DNA of 64,000 nt from Firmicutes bacterium HGW-Firmicutes-9 (GCA_002841395.1 PGZM01000007.1:62001-126000); one strand, 5' to 3'. Shown: positions 25,654-34,695, counted from the first letter of the stretch. A program made the numbers and translations. Notes: generated by a model from the sequence alone, not told the origin.

Positions 25654-27166
25654 TTTCTGCAGCCTCCCCCGCGATGGTATGCATAATCTTCGCCTGTGTC
25701 ATGTCGTCCTGTGTAAGTTCGCCAACGATCTTGCGATCGCGCATCACGATGAGGCGCGAACAGGTTCGAAGCATTTCCTCGATTTCAGATGAGATGAACG
25801 TGACGCTGACGCCTTCTTCAGCGAGCTTGAGCACGAGCTTCTGAATCTCGACCTTGGTGCCGACGTCGATGCCGCGCGTGGGCTCGTCCAGAATCAGATA
25901 TTGCGGCTTGGTCAAAAGCCACCGTGCGAGAATCGCCTTCTGCTGGTTGCCGCCGGAGAGCGACTTGATCGGCGTGTCCGTCGATGCTGTCTTGATGCCC
26001 AACAGCTTGATGTATTCATCTGCAAACTTCTCCGCCTCGCTTCTTGAAAACGGGCGGAAGAACCCGCGCATGACTTGTAGCGCCAAAATGATGTTTTCGC
26101 GTACGGAAAGATCGTCCACGATGCCATCCTGCTTGCGATCTTCCGGCAGGTATCCAATGCCGAGTTTCATCGCATCCTTGGGTTTTGTTATCTTCACGGG
26201 TTTGCCGTTGACCAGCACCTTGCCGCCGGTGACCTTGTCCGCGCCGAAGATGGCGCGCACGCTCTCGCTGCGGCCGGAACCGAGCAGGCCCGTAAACCCG
26301 TTGACTTCTCCCTGATCGATTTTAAAATCGAATGCGCGCGTACCAGCCGCGCTGGAAAGCCCCGTTGCCTCGAACACAGGCGCTTTGTCTGTCTGCGCGC
26401 GCGAAACACGGCTGTTTTTCATATGGGTGATATCGTCGAGCTCCTTGCCCATCATCTTGGAGATGAGCTGGACGCGCGGCAGATCCTTGATGTCATAGGC
26501 GCCGACAAGTTCGCCGTTGCGAAGCACGGTGATGCGGTCGCATACCTCATAGACCTGCTCTAAAAAGTGAGTGATGAAGATGATACCGACGCCGCGCGAC
26601 TTCAGCTCCCGCATCAGCGTAAAGAGTTTTTCCACTTCACGCTCGTCGAGCGACGAGGTCGGCTCGTCCAGAATTAAAACCTTGCACTCCATATCCACCG
26701 CACGCGCGATTGCGACCATCTGCTGCACGGCAAGTGAGCAGGTGGAAAGCTGCTGTGTGGCTCTCGCCGGAATATTGAGTTTTTCCAAGATTTCCGTGGT
26801 CTTCGCACGCATCTTGTTCCAGTGAATAAAACGATAGTTTCCGCGGCCGATGTACATATTCTCGGCAACGGTCAGGTTCGGGCAGAGCGTAATCTCCTGA
26901 TACACCGTGCTGATGCCGAGATTTTGCGCTTCCTGCGGTGATTTGATATGAACTTCTTTGCTGCTGCCGGCAATCGTAATCGTGCCGGCATCCTTCGGGT
27001 GGACACCCGTGAGCACTTTGATCAGCGTGGATTTTCCAGCGCCGTTTTCGCCCATCAACGCATGAATCTCCCCGCTGTTGAGCGTGAAATCCACGTTGTG
27101 CAGCGCGCGCACGCCGGGAAAGGATTTGCTGATGTTGCGCATGGATAAAACGATGTCGTTTGGCAT
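25646..27166 (-). CDS. Sugar ABC transporter ATP-binding protein, tandem ATPase, YtfR-like
   Basis: The 506-residue protein contains two ABC ATPase domains, as in RbsA/MglA/YtfR. The N-terminal domain has Walker A GENGAGKSTLIK near residue 38 and Walker B VLILDEPTSSLD. The C-terminal domain has a degenerate P-loop (LLGSGRSESVR), an LSGGNQQK signature near 395 and LILDEPTRGID. It powers import by the two permeases encoded after it. AAGGATGG precedes the ATG at 27166. The gene for the binding protein lies 128 bases upstream, separated by a hairpin. Confidence 0.94.
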   Translation of the reverse strand: MPNDIVLSMRNISKSFPGVRALHNVDFTLNSGEIHALMGENGAGKSTLIKVLTGVHPKDAGTITIAGSSKEVHIKSPQEAQNLGISTVYQEITLCPNLTVAENMYIGRGNYRFIHWNKMRAKTTEILEKLNIPARATQQLSTCSLAVQQMVAIARAVDMECKVLILDEPTSSLDEREVEKLFTLMRELKSRGVGIIFITHFLEQVYEVCDRITVLRNGELVGAYDIKDLPRVQLISKMMGKELDDITHMKNSRVSRAQTDKAPVFEATGLSSAAGTRAFDFKIDQGEVNGFTGLLGSGRSESVRAIFGADKVTGGKVLVNGKPVKITKPKDAMKLGIGYLPEDRKQDGIVDDLSVRENIILALQVMRGFFRPFSRSEAEKFADEYIKLLGIKTASTDTPIKSLSGGNQQKAILARWLLTKPQYLILDEPTRGIDVGTKVEIQKLVLKLAEEGVSVTFISSEIEEMLRTCSRLIVMRDRKIVGELTQDDMTQAKIMHTIAGEAAENG

Positions 27167-27212
27167 GGGTTACCATCCTTTTGCGTTGAGAAATGGTGGA
27201 AACATAACGGTG

Positions 27213-27241
27213 CGAGTATGCGGCTCAAGTCCGCATACTCG
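27213..27241 (-). repeat. Intergenic stem-loop between the binding-protein and ATPase genes
   Basis: The 11-base arms CGAGTATGCGG and CCGCATACTCG pair perfectly around a 7-base loop. No T run follows on the minus strand, so it is more likely an mRNA-stabilising or processing element that lets the binding protein be made in excess. A smaller palindrome, ACCCTGTCAGGGT, lies at 27265-27277. Confidence 0.7.
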
Positions 27242-27294
27242 TCACCGGCGATACTGATTTGATTACCCTGTCAGGGTTGGATCAAACGGATGGT

Positions 27295-28329
27295 TTATTC
27301 GCCCAGACCGAAGGTGTCGATGTCTTCCTGGGTGATGGTCGTGGCGTCAAAGCCGCGCTCTTCGGAGATGACCTTCTTCGCGGAGAGGGTTTCGCCCGCT
27401 TCGAGCTTCTGAATCATGTCCGCGATGACGGATGCCTGGAACGGGCTGCACTGGCCATCATAGTTCCAGTTGCCGGCGAGCAGTTCGCGCAGCGCCCATT
27501 TGTTGCAGTCAAAGCCCATGACGATGACCGCTTTGCCGACGCCGTGGGTGATGCCCGCTTCGTCCAGCGCCGCGACTGCGCCCTTGGCCATACCGTCGTT
27601 CTCGGCATAGATGACGTTGAATTCTTCACCGGAGTTGATGACGGATTCGACGATCTGCTTGGCGGTTGCTTCATCCCACGTGGCGGTCTGCTGCACAACC
27701 TTGGTCATGGTGCCGGCTGCAAATTCTGCATCCAGAGCGGCGGTGCGGCCGATCTGTGCGTCAGAACCCATCGCGCCTTGAATGTGGATGACCTTGTAGG
27801 ATTCCAGATTCTGCGCTTTGAGCCATTCGACGGCGGTGACGCCTTCCTGAGACATGTCGGAAACGACAGCCGCTTCATAGTTGCTCTCGTCCGTGTTGAT
27901 CATACGATCGAACAGGAAAACCTTGATGCCGGCTTCTTTGGCGCTGGCAAGGACTGCATCCCAACCATCGGTCGCCGCAGCGGAGATCAAGAGGTAATCC
28001 ACGCCATCGGTGATGAACTGCGTCGCGGCATTGAGCTGCTCGTCGTTCTTCAGGCTGTAGAAGGTGGAAACAGCGTAGCCGTTCGCTTCGGTGAAGACTT
28101 TCTCAAAGTCCGCAACGTTGGCTGCACGGTAGCCAGATTCTGCCGGCGGGTTGTTGATGATGCCGACCTTGATCAGTTCGGGTGCCGCAGGGGCTTCCGC
28201 CGCGGGGGCTTCCGGTGCGGCTGCTTCTGCAGCGGGGGCCGGTTCTGCCGCAGGCGCGGGCGTCGATGCGCAAGCGATCATGCCAAGTGCGAGCATGGCA
28301 ACCAGGAGCAATGTAACAAATTTTTTCAT
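27295..28329 (-). CDS. Sugar ABC transporter substrate-binding lipoprotein
   Basis: The 344-residue precursor has a lipoprotein signal peptide (lipobox GMIAC, Cys20), an Ala/Pro/Glu-rich linker (about 21-50), and a periplasmic-binding-protein type I sugar domain (about 53-340; segments HIQGAMGSDAQIGRTAA and YAENDGMAKGAVAAL). It would be anchored outside the cell and deliver sugar to the permeases downstream. It is related to the second binding protein at 28629-29639, but its ligand-site start differs (INNPPAESGYRAAN instead of the YtfQ-type FSQVGAESEWR). Arabinose or a related furanose is the likely ligand by context only. AAAGGAAA precedes the ATG. Confidence 0.93.
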   Translation of the reverse strand: MKKFVTLLLVAMLALGMIACASTPAPAAEPAPAAEAAAPEAPAAEAPAAPELIKVGIINNPPAESGYRAANVADFEKVFTEANGYAVSTFYSLKNDEQLNAATQFITDGVDYLLISAAATDGWDAVLASAKEAGIKVFLFDRMINTDESNYEAAVVSDMSQEGVTAVEWLKAQNLESYKVIHIQGAMGSDAQIGRTAALDAEFAAGTMTKVVQQTATWDEATAKQIVESVINSGEEFNVIYAENDGMAKGAVAALDEAGITHGVGKAVIVMGFDCNKWALRELLAGNWNYDGQCSPFQASVIADMIQKLEAGETLSAKKVISEERGFDATTITQEDIDTFGLGE

Positions 28330-28400
28330 GGTTTCGATTTCCTTTCCTTTTTTGAGATGTGAATTGCATGTCGGTGAAAAAAGATATGACCAACAATCCT

Positions 28401-28429
28401 CTTATAACATATAGACAACCGCGTTCCAA
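28401..28429 (-). promoter_or_regulatory. Candidate promoter of the sugar transport operon
   Basis: On the minus strand TTGGAA (28429-28424) and TATAAG (28406-28401) are 17 bases apart, about 70 bases upstream of the binding-protein start. Both boxes are weak, as expected for an activated promoter. Confidence 0.45.
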
Positions 28430-28577
28430 TGGCTCCGGGGCAATCGCATAAGAATGTCAACCAACCCCGTGATTTTACAAACCACGCGCGCATTTGTTGA
28501 AATTTTGATCGGTTTTTGACAGTAATTTTTCAAACAACGAACGTAAAATATCCCACGTAATTTTCGCGAGAACAGCG

Positions 28578-28607
28578 CGAAAAAAGAAGCCCGCAGGCGA
28601 GCTTCTT
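28578..28607 (-). terminator. Terminator of the sensor operon
   Basis: On the minus strand AAGAAGC and GCTTCTT pair, with an inner CGC/GCG extension, followed by a T run. It closes the regulator-kinase-binding protein operon before the transport operon. Confidence 0.85.
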
Positions 28608-28628
28608 TGTGTTTTGCATATTTTTTAA

Positions 28629-29639
28629 TCAGTAGCCGCGGCCTTCGATCATCTCTTTTGTAATCGTAAAGCTGTCAAACGCGGTCTCGTCAACGTGCAT
28701 GATCTGCTCGACCGTTTCGCCGCGCTCTAAGCGCCGGATCAGGTCCGCAACATAAGGCCCTTGCAGCGGATTGCATTCAACGTTAAGCGCGATTTTTCCC
28801 GCGAGGCAATAGGTTAGTCCAAGCTTCGTCGCATCAAACGAGATCACGATCACGCCGTCTCCCGCGTTACAGGTCAGCCCCGCTTCCTCCATCGCGTCGA
28901 TTGCGCCCAGCGCCTCGCCGTCGTTTTCGCAATATACCACGTCGATGTCCTTGGTTTCCTCTAAGATTGCGCCCATGACCTCATACGCCTTGGCTCGCGT
29001 AAAGTCGCCAAGCTCTTGCGCGATGATCTCCCAGTTCGGGTTTCTCTCCAGCGCGGCTTCCAACGCCGCTGTGCGCCCGATCTGCGCGGAGGAACCGACG
29101 GTGCCCTGAATATGCACGATGCGCAGGGGTCGATCCGCTTTGCCGCGCCGCTGCATCAGGCTCTCCAGCCAGCGCACCGCTGTTTCGCCCTCTCTGCGAA
29201 AATCCGAACCGATATAGGCTGTATAGAGGCTTCGATCCTCAACCTGGATGTCGCGGTCGATGACAATCACGGGGATTTCCGCGTCCCGCGCCTCCTGCAA
29301 AATCGACGTCCAGCCCGTCTCCACGCGCGGCGAGAAGACGATATAGTCCACATCCTGCTGGATAAACGTACGGATCGCGCGAATCTGGTTCTCCTGCTCG
29401 TTTCTAGCGTCGTCGAAGATCAACTCAAACCCGTTCTCTTCGCTGAGCGCGCTTTTCATGCTCTCGGAGTTGGCAACGCGCCATTCCGACTCCGCACCGA
29501 CCTGCGAGAAACCGACCACGATCGGACTGCCTACTGTTTTCTCCGGCGGCTCCTGCGCGCTGCCCGCGCCCGGTACGCAACCAAATAAAACGGTGGCACA
29601 AAGGGTAAATAAACAGATTGCTGCGCTCGTCCGTTTCAT
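28629..29639 (-). CDS. Sensory sugar-binding lipoprotein of a three-component system, YtfQ-like
   Basis: This 336-residue protein has a lipoprotein signal (lipobox LFGC, Cys21) and a type I sugar-binding domain (about 40-330) whose start, GFSQVGAESEWR, closely resembles E. coli YtfQ as I recall it. It overlaps the histidine kinase gene by 4 bases (ATGA) and is transcribed after the response regulator and kinase, not with the transporter. This arrangement matches three-component sensors such as XylFII-LytS of Clostridium, in which a binding protein presents sugar to the kinase. It is therefore probably a receptor rather than a transport subunit. A second, divergent binding protein serves the importer. 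Ligand unknown; a furanose such as arabinose is likely. Confidence 0.88.
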   Translation of the reverse strand: MKRTSAAICLFTLCATVLFGCVPGAGSAQEPPEKTVGSPIVVGFSQVGAESEWRVANSESMKSALSEENGFELIFDDARNEQENQIRAIRTFIQQDVDYIVFSPRVETGWTSILQEARDAEIPVIVIDRDIQVEDRSLYTAYIGSDFRREGETAVRWLESLMQRRGKADRPLRIVHIQGTVGSSAQIGRTAALEAALERNPNWEIIAQELGDFTRAKAYEVMGAILEETKDIDVVYCENDGEALGAIDAMEEAGLTCNAGDGVIVISFDATKLGLTYCLAGKIALNVECNPLQGPYVADLIRRLERGETVEQIMHVDETAFDSFTITKEMIEGRGY

Positions 29640-31093
29640 TCGCCCATCTCCTTTTCACTCGTCCGCATGGGTATTTTGACCAATATGCTGGTGCCGACGT
29701 CCGGCGTACTCTCAATCGAAAGACCGAATTCTTTGCCGAACAATATCTGAATGCGCTGGTGCACGGTGCGCAGGCCGAAGCCCTCTTTCCTGCTGTCCAC
29801 GAGGGACGCGCGCACCTCGTTGAGCCGCTCTTCGCTCATGCCACAGCCGTCGTCCGCGACTTCAAGGATCACTTGCTCGCCATCCACGCGCCCGCTGACG
29901 CGGATCAATCCTTTTCTGCGACGAATCTTGATGCCGTGATACAGCGCGTTTTCGACCAGCGGCTGAAGCGTGAGTTTCGGCAGAATGAACGATTCCAGCT
30001 CTTCGGGAATGTCGATCTCGTACTCCATCAAGTCGCGATAGCGCATATGTTGAATCTCAAGATAGCTGCGGATATGCTGCTGCTCTTCTTTGAGCGTGAT
30101 GACGTTTTGACCTCTGCTTAACGAGAAGCGGAAGAAATTGCTGAGGCTGCCGACCATGGCAACCGACTCGCTGATCTCGCCGGATTCGATGAGCCAGATG
30201 ATGGTATCCAGCGTGTTATAGAGAAAATGCGGGTTGATCTGTGCCTGCAGGAGCGCGAGCTCGGTCTTTCTGCGCTGCTTCTCCTGCTCGGTGTTGCGCT
30301 CAATGAGCCGCTTGAGATGTCCTACCATGCTCTCGATACCGTCGGATAGCAGCTGAACCTCCTCAACATCCGCCTGAATCGGCTCCATTACGAGCAGGCC
30401 GCCACGTCCGATGGCGACAAGGCGATCGCACAGCATATCGATGGGATCAACGATGCGGCGGCTGAGTTTTCGCGAATAGCTCAACAGGAAGATCAGCAGC
30501 GTCAGCGCGAGCACGACCACGACGCCCATCAGCACCACCATGTTTGTGATCATGGTGGACTGCAGCGCGTCCAGATGCACGGCTTCATAATAAAGATACG
30601 TGTACATGTATTCCTGAATGAGGTCCGCCATGACATAGATGTTGTCATTCAGCTGGCTCATGCGCGAATCATATCCCTCGGTGACCGCAATCTCCTGCAT
30701 CTTGTCCTCGAGGTTATGGCAAAGGTTCAGCACGCTGTTGATGGCGCGCAGGCTATCCTTTTCCGCCGTCGTCTCAATGAGCTTGATGGCGATCCGCTCT
30801 GCCGACTTGACCTCTTCCGTCGGCATGCCTTCGGAATACTGGCTGTCGATCACGTAATAGTACATCTTGGTCTTGATGTTGTCGGTGAACTCGCGGTTGA
30901 AGTCCGAGGCGGTGGTGACGTTGTTGAGAATAGAGTTGTACTGGAGCCCGTATCCAAGGCCGATGCCCACGACAAGAATGATGATCAGCATCAGCGGTAT
31001 CGTGACGATGAGGATCATCTTCCAGAGCTTTTTTTGCATGGTTGTCTTCACCGTTTTTGCGGGCTTCGTTGTCCAGCTGATGTTCTCAGTCAC
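29636..31093 (-). CDS. Sensor histidine kinase, YesM/LytS type
   Basis: The 485-residue membrane kinase has one transmembrane helix near residues 25-48, an extracytoplasmic segment (about 50-180), a second helix (about 183-208), a HAMP-like stretch, and the His_kinase domain with the phosphorylated His in QINPHFLYNTLD near 285. An HATPase domain follows (ENALYHGIKIRRRKG, DDGCGMSEERL). It probably senses sugar through the binding lipoprotein and phosphorylates the YesN-type regulator encoded before it. Translation starts at a GTG (31093) that overlaps the regulator stop codon, with AAGGGG upstream. Confidence 0.94.
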   Translation of the reverse strand: MTENISWTTKPAKTVKTTMQKKLWKMILIVTIPLMLIIILVVGIGLGYGLQYNSILNNVTTASDFNREFTDNIKTKMYYYVIDSQYSEGMPTEEVKSAERIAIKLIETTAEKDSLRAINSVLNLCHNLEDKMQEIAVTEGYDSRMSQLNDNIYVMADLIQEYMYTYLYYEAVHLDALQSTMITNMVVLMGVVVVLALTLLIFLLSYSRKLSRRIVDPIDMLCDRLVAIGRGGLLVMEPIQADVEEVQLLSDGIESMVGHLKRLIERNTEQEKQRRKTELALLQAQINPHFLYNTLDTIIWLIESGEISESVAMVGSLSNFFRFSLSRGQNVITLKEEQQHIRSYLEIQHMRYRDLMEYEIDIPEELESFILPKLTLQPLVENALYHGIKIRRRKGLIRVSGRVDGEQVILEVADDGCGMSEERLNEVRASLVDSRKEGFGLRTVHQRIQILFGKEFGLSIESTPDVGTSILVKIPMRTSEKEMGE

Positions 31094-32706
31094 CGTTTGT
31101 CCCCTTTGCGGTATTCGCTGGGCGTGCTGCCCGTCACCTTTTTAAACACAAAGCTGAAATAGTGCGAGTCGCGGAAGCCGACCGCGTACGCAATCTCGCT
31201 GGAGCGCATCTCCGTCTGCCGGAGCATCCGCTTTGCCTCGCTGATTCGTTTGCCTGTGAGGTATTCCACAAACGTCTGCCCGATCTCCTGGCTGAACATT
31301 GCGGAGAAATAGTTCGGGCTGATGTTGACGCGCTGCGCAACCTTGTCGAGCGAAATCGATTCGTCCGGATAGGATTCGTCGATGAACGCGATCGCCTTTT
31401 TCAATAGATCATGCTGCTGCTTTTTGCTTTCGCGGTCGCGCAGACGAATCGCGTGCTGCATGATCTGGCGCAGATAGCCGCGCGCTTCGTCCGGGGTCGC
31501 GATATTGTCCTTCGGTCGCAATTCCGGCGGCCAGAAGCTATCCGTGTGGCATTTGATCGAGTCGATATAGGCGGCAGCCGCAAAATAGACCGTCATGATC
31601 AGATAACGGCAGAACATGGCGAGCGGAACGCCGTCCTCGCCTGCGCTATGAAGCAGCTGCTCGATAAACGGATCGATCTCCTCCGCCGAACCGCTGCTGA
31701 TAAAGCAGCGCACGCGCTCCTGATCGATCTCTGGCTTGCGGGACGCGGTCTCTCCCGTATGCGCTTTTTGTAAATTCTGAATGCTTTCTTCGGTCAGGAT
31801 ATGCTCCGCGGGGCAAAGATAGCGATAGGAGAGAATGCGACTCGCCTCCGAAAAACACATGGGCAGCGCGCTCAGTCGCGCGACAGGCGTACCGCAGGCG
31901 ATATGCCAGTTGACTTCTCTTCCCGCTTCCTCGCAAAGAGACTGGATACCGGAAACGCACTGCTGCGTCCGTTCCTCAATCTCGTCCGGCCCGCCTTTGA
32001 TGAGCACGGCATGCGTGGTGATGTTCCAACGGAACAGGATCAAATCCGCATGCGAGAGAAAATAATACGTAACGCGATCCTGCAGCTTAGCAAGCGCTTC
32101 TGTATAGCCTTCCGGCGCGCTGCCGTTGTACTCCGCACTGCTAAAAGAAAACAGCAGGATATTATAGCCCGGCGCGGTGAGTTCAATCTCCATCGACTTC
32201 GCGGTTTCGTAGATTTCAGACACACTCAGCCCGCCTGTGACGAGCTGCTCAAAAAAGCGCCTGCGCGAAAACGCCTCATACTCCTGCGCCTCGCGCTGGA
32301 ACATCGAGAGATATTCGCGCTGCTGCTGCTCCGCCTCCATCTTCTTCTGAAGAGAAATGAGCAGCTCCACCATCTTTTCTTTGATGACCGGCTTGAGTAA
32401 ATATTGTTCCACGCCCATGCGAATCGCCTGCTGCGCATACGCAAAGTCGTCATACCCGCTGATGATGACGATCTTGGTGCGCGGCAGTTCCTTGCGAACC
32501 AACTCGCTGAGCGCAAGCCCGTCCATAAACGGCATTTTGATATCGGTGATCAACAGATCCGGCTGAATATCGCGAATCAACGGCAAAGCAAGCTCTCCGT
32601 CCGGCGCATCGCCGGCAAACGAAAAGCCATATTGTTCCCATTGGATATTTTTGCGAATCCCTTCGCGCACGACGATTTCATCTTCGACAAGAAAGACCTT
32701 GAACAT
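31090..32706 (-). CDS. Response regulator with AraC-type DNA-binding domain, YesN type
   Basis: The 538-residue protein has a receiver domain (residues 1-120; FLVEDEIVVREGI and the phosphoacceptor Asp near 55 in LLITDIKMPFMDG), a long middle region, and a C-terminal AraC HTH (about 435-535) with VAQRVNISPNYFSAMF and AYAVGFRDSHYFS. Such regulators usually activate sugar transport genes; the importer operon just downstream is the likely target. The ATG at 32706 follows AAGGGAAG and begins the receiver fold exactly, whereas the in-frame start at 32769 adds 21 unrelated residues. Overlap with the kinase gene is 4 bases. Confidence 0.94.
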   Translation of the reverse strand: MFKVFLVEDEIVVREGIRKNIQWEQYGFSFAGDAPDGELALPLIRDIQPDLLITDIKMPFMDGLALSELVRKELPRTKIVIISGYDDFAYAQQAIRMGVEQYLLKPVIKEKMVELLISLQKKMEAEQQQREYLSMFQREAQEYEAFSRRRFFEQLVTGGLSVSEIYETAKSMEIELTAPGYNILLFSFSSAEYNGSAPEGYTEALAKLQDRVTYYFLSHADLILFRWNITTHAVLIKGGPDEIEERTQQCVSGIQSLCEEAGREVNWHIACGTPVARLSALPMCFSEASRILSYRYLCPAEHILTEESIQNLQKAHTGETASRKPEIDQERVRCFISSGSAEEIDPFIEQLLHSAGEDGVPLAMFCRYLIMTVYFAAAAYIDSIKCHTDSFWPPELRPKDNIATPDEARGYLRQIMQHAIRLRDRESKKQQHDLLKKAIAFIDESYPDESISLDKVAQRVNISPNYFSAMFSQEIGQTFVEYLTGKRISEAKRMLRQTEMRSSEIAYAVGFRDSHYFSFVFKKVTGSTPSEYRKGDKR

Positions 32707-32916
32707 TGGATCTTCCCTTCTTTTATTGGACATGTGAAATGCATGATTCAGAAGTGTATTCTGCCCCATTTATTATTGCCCATTTTGCCCGATCCGCCAA
32801 TAGGTTATTTTTTGAGAAAAGTAGGATATTTTCAGTTGATCCCTTTTTCGAGCATTTTTGAGGACGATCCGCGCAATTCTCTCCTGTAAAACGTCTGAAC
32901 ACACCTGTCCCTGTTG
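32707..32916 (-). other. Leader/promoter region of the sensor operon
   Basis: This stretch holds no gene. On the minus strand TTGGCG followed 17 bases later by AATAAT (about 32777-32805) is a weak candidate promoter for the response regulator. No operator repeat stands out. Confidence 0.35.
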
Positions 32917-32950
32917 AAAAAAAGCCCGGCTTATCTTCAAGCCGGGTTTT
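32917..32950 (-). terminator. Terminator downstream of araA
   Basis: Arms AAAGCCCGGCTT and AAGCCGGGTTT pair around a 6-base loop. On the minus strand the stem is followed by seven T. It lies about 155 bases beyond the araA stop and before the sensor operon. Confidence 0.88.
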
Positions 32951-33004
32951 ATGAAACCTATCTCTTCGGAACTAGGCTTTCCATTCAACGCGAGGCCGCT
33001 TTGC

Positions 33005-33034
33005 GGGACGGGCGGGCCTGCAACCGCCCGTCCC
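33005..33034. repeat. GC-rich intergenic palindrome, possible dispersed repeat
   Basis: GGGACGGGCGG and CCGCCCGTCCC pair perfectly over 11 bases around an 8-base loop. There is no T run, so it is not an ordinary terminator. It resembles the GC-rich intergenic repeats seen in many copies in some bacterial genomes, but only one copy is seen in this window. Confidence 0.6.
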
Positions 33035-33061
33035 TCTTGGCGGAGAGAGGAAAGAACACGA

Positions 33062-33154
33062 ATGAAAAAGCCGATTCTCGGTGCTGTGGTCTTGTTTATG
33101 GCTCTTAGGACTTCATCTTCCAGGCGAGGTCGGCAAGGAACAGCTCCTGCTTGA
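33062..33154 (+). pseudogene. Possible remnant of a gene for a secreted protein
   Basis: A well-formed ribosome binding site (GAGAGGAAAG) precedes an ATG that begins MKKPILGAVVLFMAL, like the start of a signal peptide or membrane anchor. The frame then runs into the antisense of the araA 3' end and stops after 30 codons, so the rest of the gene appears to be missing. It may be a deletion scar where araA was joined, or a chance frame. Confidence 0.3.
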
Positions 33155-34583
33155 ACGCCTCGACCGTGGAATCCTTGGTGATGTGCACGAACTCAATCTG
33201 CATCATCTCCGCCCAGTCCGCGAGCATCTGCGCATCTGCGGCATAGCTCATCACGGTGTGGTGCGCTCCGCCCGCGAGCAGCCAGAGCTTGAGCCCTGTG
33301 TTCAGATCCGGCATTGCGCGCCACATGACGCGGGCCACCGGCAGATTCGGCATCGCCATGATGGGCTTGATCGCCTCGACATCCTGCACGATCAGGCGCA
33401 TTCTGCCGCCCATATCCACGAGAGAGGCGACGACGGCGGGGCCTGCCGCGCCTTCAAACACGAGGCGCGCGGGGGCTTCGCGGTCTCCGATGCCGAGCGC
33501 ATGCACTTCGATGCGCGGCTTGGTCGCGGCAATCGACGGGCAAACCTCGAGCATGTGCGCGCCGAGGGAATAGGCGCCGTCCTCCGCAAGATGGTAGGTG
33601 TAGTCCTCCATAAAGGCGGTGCCGCCTTCCATGCCTTCGGTCATCGCCTTGACGATGCGCGTCATCGCGGAAACCTTCCAGTCGCCTTCGCCGCCATAGC
33701 CGTAGCCCTTCGCCATCAGGTGCTGGCTGGCAAGGCCGGGCAGCTGGCGCATGCCGACGAGATCCTGGAACGTGTTGGAAAATGCCATCGCGCCAACGCG
33801 CTTGAAAATTTTCTCCATCGCGATCTCTTCGCGCGCCTGATAACGCACGGAATCGATCTGATCGGTCGCGAGATCATATGCGGCCTTGTATTCTGCAACA
33901 AGCGCGTCGATCTCCGCTTCCGTTACGGCGTTCATCTCGTCTACGAGTTCGCCCACCGGCCAGGTGTTGACCTGCCAACCGAGTTTGATCTGCGCTTCTA
34001 CCTTGTCGCCTTCGGTGACGGCGACTTCACGCATGTTGTCGCCGAAACGGACAAGACGGAGGTGCTTGCTCTCGTGGTAGCCGATCGCGCTGCGCATCCA
34101 TGCGCCGAGCTCGTCGAGTACTTTTTTATCCTGCCAGAATCCGGCAACGACCTTGCGCGGCAGGCGCATGCGCGTTGCGATAAAGCCATGCTCGCGATCG
34201 CCGTGCGCCGCCTGATTGAGGTTCATGAAATCCATGTCGATTTCCTGATCCGGAATCTCGCGGTTATACTGCGTGGCAAAATGGCAATACGGTTTCTGTA
34301 GAAGGTTGAGGCCGTTGATCCACATCTTGCTGGGACTGAATGTGTGCATCCAGGTCACGATACCGCAGCAAGCATCCGAATAGTTTGCCTCTTTGGCAAG
34401 CTGTTCGATTTCGTCCGCAGTTTTCACGGTGCCTTTGTAGATGAAGCGGCACGGGATTTGTTTCTGCGCGTCGATAAACTGCGCCATCTCCTGCCCGCGT
34501 GCGGCAACGGTCTCCAGCACCTTGGGTCCATAGAGGAACTGTGACCCGACAATAAACCAGATTTCCTTCGTCTTGAGGCTCAT
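33105..34583 (-). CDS. araA: L-arabinose isomerase
   Basis: AraA converts L-arabinose to L-ribulose in the cytoplasm with a divalent metal, usually manganese. The 492 residues match the family and show the N-terminal WFIVGSQFLYG motif, NREIPDQEIDMDFMNLNQAAHGDRE near 105-130 (in part), the metal-site region EGMEGGTAFMEDYTYHL near 315, and GGAHHTVMS near 445. It is transcribed divergently from araR with its own good promoter; a candidate operator lies just downstream of that promoter. Confidence 0.97.
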   Translation of the reverse strand: MSLKTKEIWFIVGSQFLYGPKVLETVAARGQEMAQFIDAQKQIPCRFIYKGTVKTADEIEQLAKEANYSDACCGIVTWMHTFSPSKMWINGLNLLQKPYCHFATQYNREIPDQEIDMDFMNLNQAAHGDREHGFIATRMRLPRKVVAGFWQDKKVLDELGAWMRSAIGYHESKHLRLVRFGDNMREVAVTEGDKVEAQIKLGWQVNTWPVGELVDEMNAVTEAEIDALVAEYKAAYDLATDQIDSVRYQAREEIAMEKIFKRVGAMAFSNTFQDLVGMRQLPGLASQHLMAKGYGYGGEGDWKVSAMTRIVKAMTEGMEGGTAFMEDYTYHLAEDGAYSLGAHMLEVCPSIAATKPRIEVHALGIGDREAPARLVFEGAAGPAVVASLVDMGGRMRLIVQDVEAIKPIMAMPNLPVARVMWRAMPDLNTGLKLWLLAGGAHHTVMSYAADAQMLADWAEMMQIEFVHITKDSTVEAFKQELFLADLAWKMKS

Positions 34584-34638
34584 GAATTTACTCCTTATTA
34601 AAATGGTATGATGGTATCAGTTGAATATGAAAATCGAT

Positions 34639-34647
34639 TTGTATTGA
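34639..34647. promoter_or_regulatory. Candidate AraR operator, copy 1 (araA leader)
   Basis: TTGTATTGA, one of three identical copies in the araA-araR intergenic region. It lies 20 bases downstream of the araA -10 box, where a repressor would block transcription. The flanking bases read ATTTGTATTGAATTTGT, with ATTTGT repeated. Confidence 0.55.
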
Positions 34648-34666
34648 ATTTGTTCTGTTTAATCCA

Positions 34667-34695
34667 AGCGTAGCACCAAAAAAAGCTACTGTCAA
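34667..34695 (-). promoter_or_regulatory. araA promoter
   Basis: On the minus strand a perfect TTGACA (34695-34690) and TACGCT (34672-34667) are 17 bases apart, about 85 bases upstream of the araA start codon. Confidence 0.75.
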
